NCBI GenBank assembly: GCA_963989385.1
Contig: OZ022501.1
Span: forward strand, 86,040,979 to 86,104,978
DNA length: 64,000 bases
Source: Ctena decussata
Lineage: Eukaryota > Mollusca > Bivalvia > Lucinida > Lucinidae
Direction: 5' to 3'
In this document: positions 59,658-64,000 of the stretch, piece after piece
How positions within the stretch are numbered: position 1 is the first letter of the stretch
Layout: every line of letters begins with the position of its first letter
The notes under the pieces: model-generated
Seen by the model: the letters and a program-made list of their open reading frames with translations, nothing else
Database searches by the model: none
What the model was told of the DNA's origin: nothing
Made by a program: the position numbers and the translations under genes

Positions 59658-59894
59658 GAGCCACGACGTGAGAAAACCAACAAAGTGGTTGTGCGCCCAG
59701 CGCAGACTCAGATCAGCCTGGGCATCCGCCCAGTCTGATCAGAGTCTTCGCTGTCCGCATGGAGGTAGCTCAAACCCTTAGCTACCCTTTGAGCACTTAC
59801 TAAAGAGTCTGATCAAACTGAGCGGATGCCAAAGCTTATCCGAGTCTGCGCTGGTCGCACGACCACATTGTTGGTTTTCTCATGTCGCGGCTCA
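59658..59894. repeat. Palindromic element, gagccgcgacacg family, copy 10
   Basis: Complete arms. Its right end is 27 bases before micro-exon 12, so it overlaps the usual branch-point region. Confidence 0.8.
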
Positions 59895-59921
59895 AATGAA
59901 TATCAATTTCTCTGTTTTCAG

Positions 59922-59936
59922 GTCTGTTTATTTCGG
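59922..59936 (+). CDS. Gene 2, exon 12: 15-nt micro-exon
   Basis: The tract caatttctctgttttcag precedes 15 nt and gtaagt. It reads R-LFIS in phase 1. The palindromic element 59658-59894 ends only 27 bases before the exon, inside the acceptor region. Confidence 0.5.
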
Positions 59937-60015
59937 GTAAGTGTTTTGTTGTTGTCTTTTTTTTACTACACGACATGTATATTCCTAAGCCCACAGACAA
60001 ACAGCAAACAGGAAT

Positions 60016-60306
60016 ACTACACTGGAAAAATATTCCGTAGATCTGACGGTAGAAGAACAGGCATCCAGCTTACTTTAGGGTGCCCGTAAACATTTGTAGG
60101 GATAATAGAGTAGTACAGGTATTGTATGTGGTCATAACATAGCCTTTCAGCACTAGAAACTTTAAGGTATTTTTGAGTGCGGCCAGTTAACATATTTCTA
60201 CCATATCGTGATTTCCACAAATGTTCTACAAGCAAACGCCAGTAAAAATAACGGTAAAAGAACTGGGTATTATACCGTAATCTATGGAAATATTTTGCAG
60301 TGTAGT
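60016..60306. repeat. Palindromic element, ggtacactgtaaaaa family, third copy
   Basis: Ends ctacactggaaaaatattcc and ggaaatattttgcagtgtag. It begins 79 bases after exon 12. Confidence 0.65.
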
Positions 60307-60379
60307 TTGTTCAGCAGTAAAGATTAACATAACAGCCATTATTGGCATAATTTCATCAGATTACATAATGCATACCTTT

Positions 60380-61140
60380 ATTGTCACCCGACGTAGGCGG
60401 AGGGGGACTATAGAAATGACCCTCGTCCGTCCGTGTGTGCGTCCGTCCGTCCGTCCTTCCGTCCGTCCTTCCGTCCGTCCGTCCGTCCGAAATCTTGTCC
60501 CCGCAACTCCTCCTACATCTTTCGTCGGATTGATTTGAAATTTTACAGATTGTATCCTTATGATACGAAGATGTGCATGTGGTTTTTTATTTTTGTTTCG
60601 GCCATTTTTGATGGAATTACGGCCCTTTCTGACTCAGACCTTCCAAAATCTTGTCCCCGCAACTCCTCCTACATCTTTAATCGGATTGATTTGAAATTTT
60701 ACAGATTACATTCTTATGATATGAAGATGTGCATGTGATTTTTTATTTTTGTTTCGGCCATTTTTAAGGGAGTTACGGCCCTTGCTGACTCAAACCTTGT
60801 CCCCGCAACTCCTCCCACATCTTATATCAGATTCACTTGAAAGTGTGCAGAATGTTTCATCATGATCTTAAGATGTGCATATGATTTTGGAATTTCAATT
60901 GTCCTATTTTTACTAAGTTATGGCCCTTTGTCGTTTTTGGCATTTTTCCAACTTTTGAACCATTTGACTGAGAGAGCTGAAATTTGGTATGCTATTAGCA
61001 TTTGGTAAATTGATTATTCTGATTATTGTTAGGATGTGCTAAATTATAAGTGACAGAGTTATTGCCCTTTCATAGATAATAGACATTCACTTTAAGGTAA
61101 AGGGATAACTCCAGAACTATTCATATTAATGGGCTGAATT
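60380..61140 (+). repeat. Dispersed repeat with cgtccgtccg head and tandem inner units
   Basis: Head acccgacgtaggcggagggg, a cgtccgtccg tract (60425-60490), then two to three copies of a segment starting cttgtccccgcaactcctcc at about 125-base spacing. A family A SINE (61155) follows. Confidence 0.65.
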
Positions 61141-61154
61141 TTCATAAATGCATA

Positions 61155-61428
61155 GCCGGGCCGGGAAGCTCAATCGGTAGGGCACCTGACTTGTAAGTCA
61201 GAGGTCCTGGGTTCGAATCCCGGTCTGGCCACATACTTTCGTTTCTCCTTCCGCCAATTCAAGAAGGGCAGTTGTCAGTTACTGGCGAAAGTATGTGCAC
61301 TTAGTACTGGTTAACCGCTTCGGAGGTCTAAGCCTGCCCAGGAATAGTGTGGTTAGGTTAACTGACCGTCCCGACATGACCTTAGTTGTTTACCGTGGAC
61401 ATTAAGCATCAAATCAACCAACCAAAAA
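61155..61428 (+). mobile_element. SINE family A
   Basis: Same head, body and tail as 52586-52852; the anticodon-like triplet is TGT. It is flanked by the nearly matching tcataaatgcat (61142) and tcataaacgcat (61429), a slightly decayed duplication. Confidence 0.85.
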
Positions 61429-62062
61429 TCATAAACGCATTGTTCATTTTTCATCAGATTCATATAAGTAGCAGGAGTATGGCCCTTGTTATTTTGTTAA
61501 GTTGGGTATACAGTCTTGATGTTTTGGGCATTTTGTAAGGGCCTAAAATTTCAGTCACCTGATTTTACACATATATGCCCCATTCTGAACTTAAGTATTT
61601 TATAAAGAGGCCCAGTATTTGGGTATATGTCTTTGTTTATGTTCAGTTATTATTTCCAAACCAGATCTGTAATACACATATTTTGGGCCATACAGTTACT
61701 CTGAAATGGAATAAAGGGCTGCAGTTTGTGACACATTTCAAACGTCGGGTGACACTTGGCCGATGGCCTTTTATTATGTTATGTTTTGGTACACAGTAAG
61801 GCCTATCGTTATAAGTGGAAAGCATTATACTGAGGTACAGCTACAAAGATATTTGAGACAAAGGATCATTAAATTGTCACCTCCGTAGTTAAATCTCAAT
61901 GGGCGCCATGGCTTGATAGTCTCAACCTTTCAACATAAGGACATCAAATCAGATCGTTCGGGTGTCAGCATGTCATTTTGACGTCACGACGCGCGGGCGA
62001 CTACCCTTTAAAGGCAGATGTTGACAGTTGTTCCAAATACTATTAGAAGAGTGTTCATGTAA

Positions 62063-62248
62063 ATACAATCAGCTCTCAATATCTCGAAGTCGAACTTAAG
62101 CCCAAACTGCTGATATTTCAAAGTTAATTTTCTGGTACCAGAAATTTTACTTTGAGATATCAGTAGTTTGAGATAACAGAATGTATTCTTCGATATAATA
62201 AGATACTTTGTGATATCAGTGCTCGAGATATCGGGAGTTGACTGTACT
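62063..62248. repeat. Palindromic element with agttgactgta ends
   Basis: Opens with atacaatcagctctcaatatctcg and closes gagatatcgggagttgactgtac. It is the short form of the element at 11881; related pieces occur at 7128-7581 and 30040-30165. Confidence 0.55.
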
Positions 62249-62289
62249 TCACTTGGTTGCTTCATTGCATCGTTTCACACTGCATCTCA

Positions 62290-63310
62290 GTATATCATAC
62301 ACTGTCAATTTTCTTTGGGCTACCTCTCGTCTCATTCGTCATTTCGTTATCTCACACTTTCTCTTGTTTTGTTACTTCGTACTTCGTACATCCTCTCATT
62401 TCATTATTTCATACATGTATTTGCTTCATTCGATTCATTTGTTTCATTGTCACAAAGTCACAAAGTCACTTCACCGGTTTTCTTTATTTCACACTTAGTT
62501 TCATATCTTGTCGTATTTGATTATTTTACACTTCTTCTAATTCGTTATTTCATACTTCGTCTTAGTCGTTGTTTTACACTTTGTTTGGGCCTAAGTCGTT
62601 CTTTCTAACATTGTCTCAGTCATAAGTTAACACTTCGTCTCAGTCGTTATTTAGCACTTCATCTAAGTCATTATTTCATACTTCGTCTAAACCGATTTTT
62701 TAATACGTCTCAGACGATTATACACTTCGTTTTAGTCATTTCACATTTCATCATACATGTAGACGTTATTTCACAGTTCGCGTTAGTCACTATTTCACAT
62801 TTCGTCCAAGTGATTATTTCATACTCCGTCTAAATCGTTATTTTATAAAGCGTCTAAGACGGTTACACACTTCGTTTTAGTCATTTCACATTTCATCTTA
62901 GACGTTATTTCACACTCCGTATTAGTCACTATTTCACATTTCGTCTAGGTCATTATTTCATACTTCGTCTAAATCGTTATCACACACTTCATATCAGTCG
63001 GTTTTTACACTTCGGTTCAGTCGGGTTTTACATTTCGTCTAAGTCTTTATTTACAGTTGGTCTTAGTCGTTATTTTACACTTTATTTCAGTTTTTATTTC
63101 ACCTATTTCTCGACCGTTATTTCATCCTTCGTCTCAGTCGTAATTTCACACTTCGACTCAGTCGTTATTTTCATTTCTTTTCAGTGGTTACTTGAACCTT
63201 CGTCTCAGTCGTTCTATCACACACCATCTCAGCCGTTATTTCACACTTCGTCTCAGTCGTTATTTCACATTTAGTCTTAGTCGCTATTTAATTTCGTACA
63301 ATTGATCTCA
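62290..63310 (+). repeat. Imperfect minisatellite, about 24-bp unit
   Basis: About forty imperfect units of the type cttcgtctcagtcgttatttcaca fill about 1 kb, pyrimidine-rich on the + strand. It ends about 50 bases before exon 13. Several overlapping open frames here are by-products. Confidence 0.8.
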
Positions 63311-63362
63311 TTTCATTATTTCATATTTAAAAGAAAATAACTCTTTTCTTGTTATTCCACAG

Positions 63363-63395
63363 CCCTTGACTGCAATATGGAACATCTTCACGAAG
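63363..63395 (+). CDS. Gene 2, exon 13: last firmly supported exon in window
   Basis: A 33-nt exon between ctcttttcttgttattccacag and gtaagt, phase 1 to 1. It reads A-LDCNMEHLHE. Together with exon 12 the pattern F-x-x-x-L-D-x-N-x-E resembles the start of an EF-hand loop that would be finished in the next exon. A 1-kb minisatellite lies directly upstream. The donor shows that the gene continues to the right. Confidence 0.6.
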
Positions 63396-63731
63396 GTAAG
63401 TAAAGCTCCTAGAGTCTCATAAAGGAGTCTACAGGATTAAAATTGTATAACCAGTTGTCAGGTGGTGATAAAAATAGGTTGCTTTGCATTTACTACATGA
63501 GTGGTGAAAACACAACAGCAGAAACAGTCAACATAAAATATTCCTTCGATTGTCTATCTGGCTTTGCCTGTCTGATAAAATGATATTAAACTGCCAACAG
63601 AGGTTAAATCTAAAGCACTAACCATGTACACATAAACAAAATGTAAACTATTTGATACAAACAGTATTTGAAATTCAATTAAACTGGAGTAATCTACTTC
63701 CAACGAACAAGCTCTTTCACTGTGATTTTAG

Positions 63732-63811
63732 CTGTCCAGTACGTTTTTAACCCGAAGAAAAACGATATCTTTTTAGCTCACCTGAGACAGCGGCTGCGGG
63801 GGAGCTTATAG
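63732..63811 (+). CDS. Possible terminal exon of gene 2
   Basis: After ctctttcactgtgattttag the phase-1 frame continues AVQYVFNPKKNDIFLAHL and stops at TAG 63809-63811. The first eleven residues would complete the loop and helix begun in exon 13. The last dozen come from the common repeat that starts near 63772, so either the repeat supplies the C-terminus or the exon is false. No donor that keeps phase 1 was seen inside it. Confidence 0.25.
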
Positions 63812-64000
63812 GATGGTAAGGCTCCGTCGTCCGTCGTCGTCTGTCCGTCCGTCCGTCCACAATTTCAAACGACTTCTCCTCTGAAACCTCTGGGCCAATT
63901 AATCAAATTTCATATGTGGCCTCCAGAGGAGGGGGAACGAAAAGTTGTTCAAACGGTCCTGGTCACATGACCAACATGGCCGCCACGCCCATATATGGTA
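63772..64000 (+). repeat. Dispersed repeat beginning tagctcacctgag, cut by window end
   Basis: Typical opening tttttagctcacctgag followed by gtccgtccgtccac and aaacgacttctcctctgaaa. Only the first 229 bases are in view. Confidence 0.65.

Noticed and set aside
61155..61232. tRNA gene with TGT anticodon
   Set aside because: SINE head, as for 52586; two acceptor-stem mismatches and a 6-base loop.
62210..62608. 132-codon Ser/Phe/Leu-rich frame
   Set aside because: It reads the minisatellite and has overlapping equivalents in the other two frames.
1..64000. CRISPR array, operons or bacterial genes
   Set aside because: No direct-repeat/spacer pattern with constant spacing and no ribosome-binding-site-led gene runs; introns and SINEs show a eukaryotic nuclear genome.

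Overview
The window looks like nuclear DNA of a marine bivalve mollusc. This is inferred from AT-rich, intron-rich sequence, GT-AG splice sites, and a very dense load of small palindromic elements, tRNA-headed SINEs and pieces of non-LTR retrotransposons of the kind common in clams and mussels. No prokaryotic, viral or organellar gene was recognised. The species cannot be named from the sequence alone.

Two protein-coding genes can be assembled by eye, both on the + strand. Gene 1 (exons at 2448-2591, 3708-3837, 6169-6276 and 7044-7088) is the 3' part of a secreted zinc metalloprotease of the M12B/ADAMTS type. Its exons carry the end of the zinc site (HDG), the Met-turn and an ADAMTS-type disintegrin-like cysteine module. 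It stops directly after that module, so no thrombospondin repeat follows. Its 5' exons were not found here and probably lie upstream of base 1.

Gene 2 (28211 to beyond the right edge) is the most interesting item. It has a signal-peptide exon, a short exon, and then at least eleven exons that are all phase 1 to phase 1. Five of these are micro-exons of only 15-21 nt, spread over more than 31 kb. One large exon (675 nt) carries a 33-nt DNA repeat encoding an 11-residue Gly/Met/Tyr-rich unit. The predicted secreted protein has at least 399 residues: signal peptide, basic linker, repeat domain, then an acidic helical C-terminal part with four Cys and degenerate EF-hand-like patterns. Its function is unknown; a calcium-rich extracellular or shell-matrix setting is only a guess. 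Possible alternative or extra exons were noted at 28725-28874, 56777-56824 and 63732-63811.

The rest is repeats. 1-2.4 kb, the gene 1 introns and 7.1-28.1 kb hold SINEs, MITE-like palindromes, a LINE fragment (18.6-19.7 kb) interrupted by a palindromic element, and a longer 5'-truncated, frame-broken LINE (22.86-25.88 kb, minus strand). The gene 2 introns hold ten or so more MITE families. Several show clean target-site duplications: 5 bp for two 333-bp CACAGGG-ended palindromes, TTAA for two elements, 8 bp for one element, and 12 and 17 bp for two SINEs. An intronic minisatellite of about 1 kb sits just before the last visible exon of gene 2.

All exon calls rest on open frame, splice consensus and phase agreement read by eye. 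No database search or transcript data was available.
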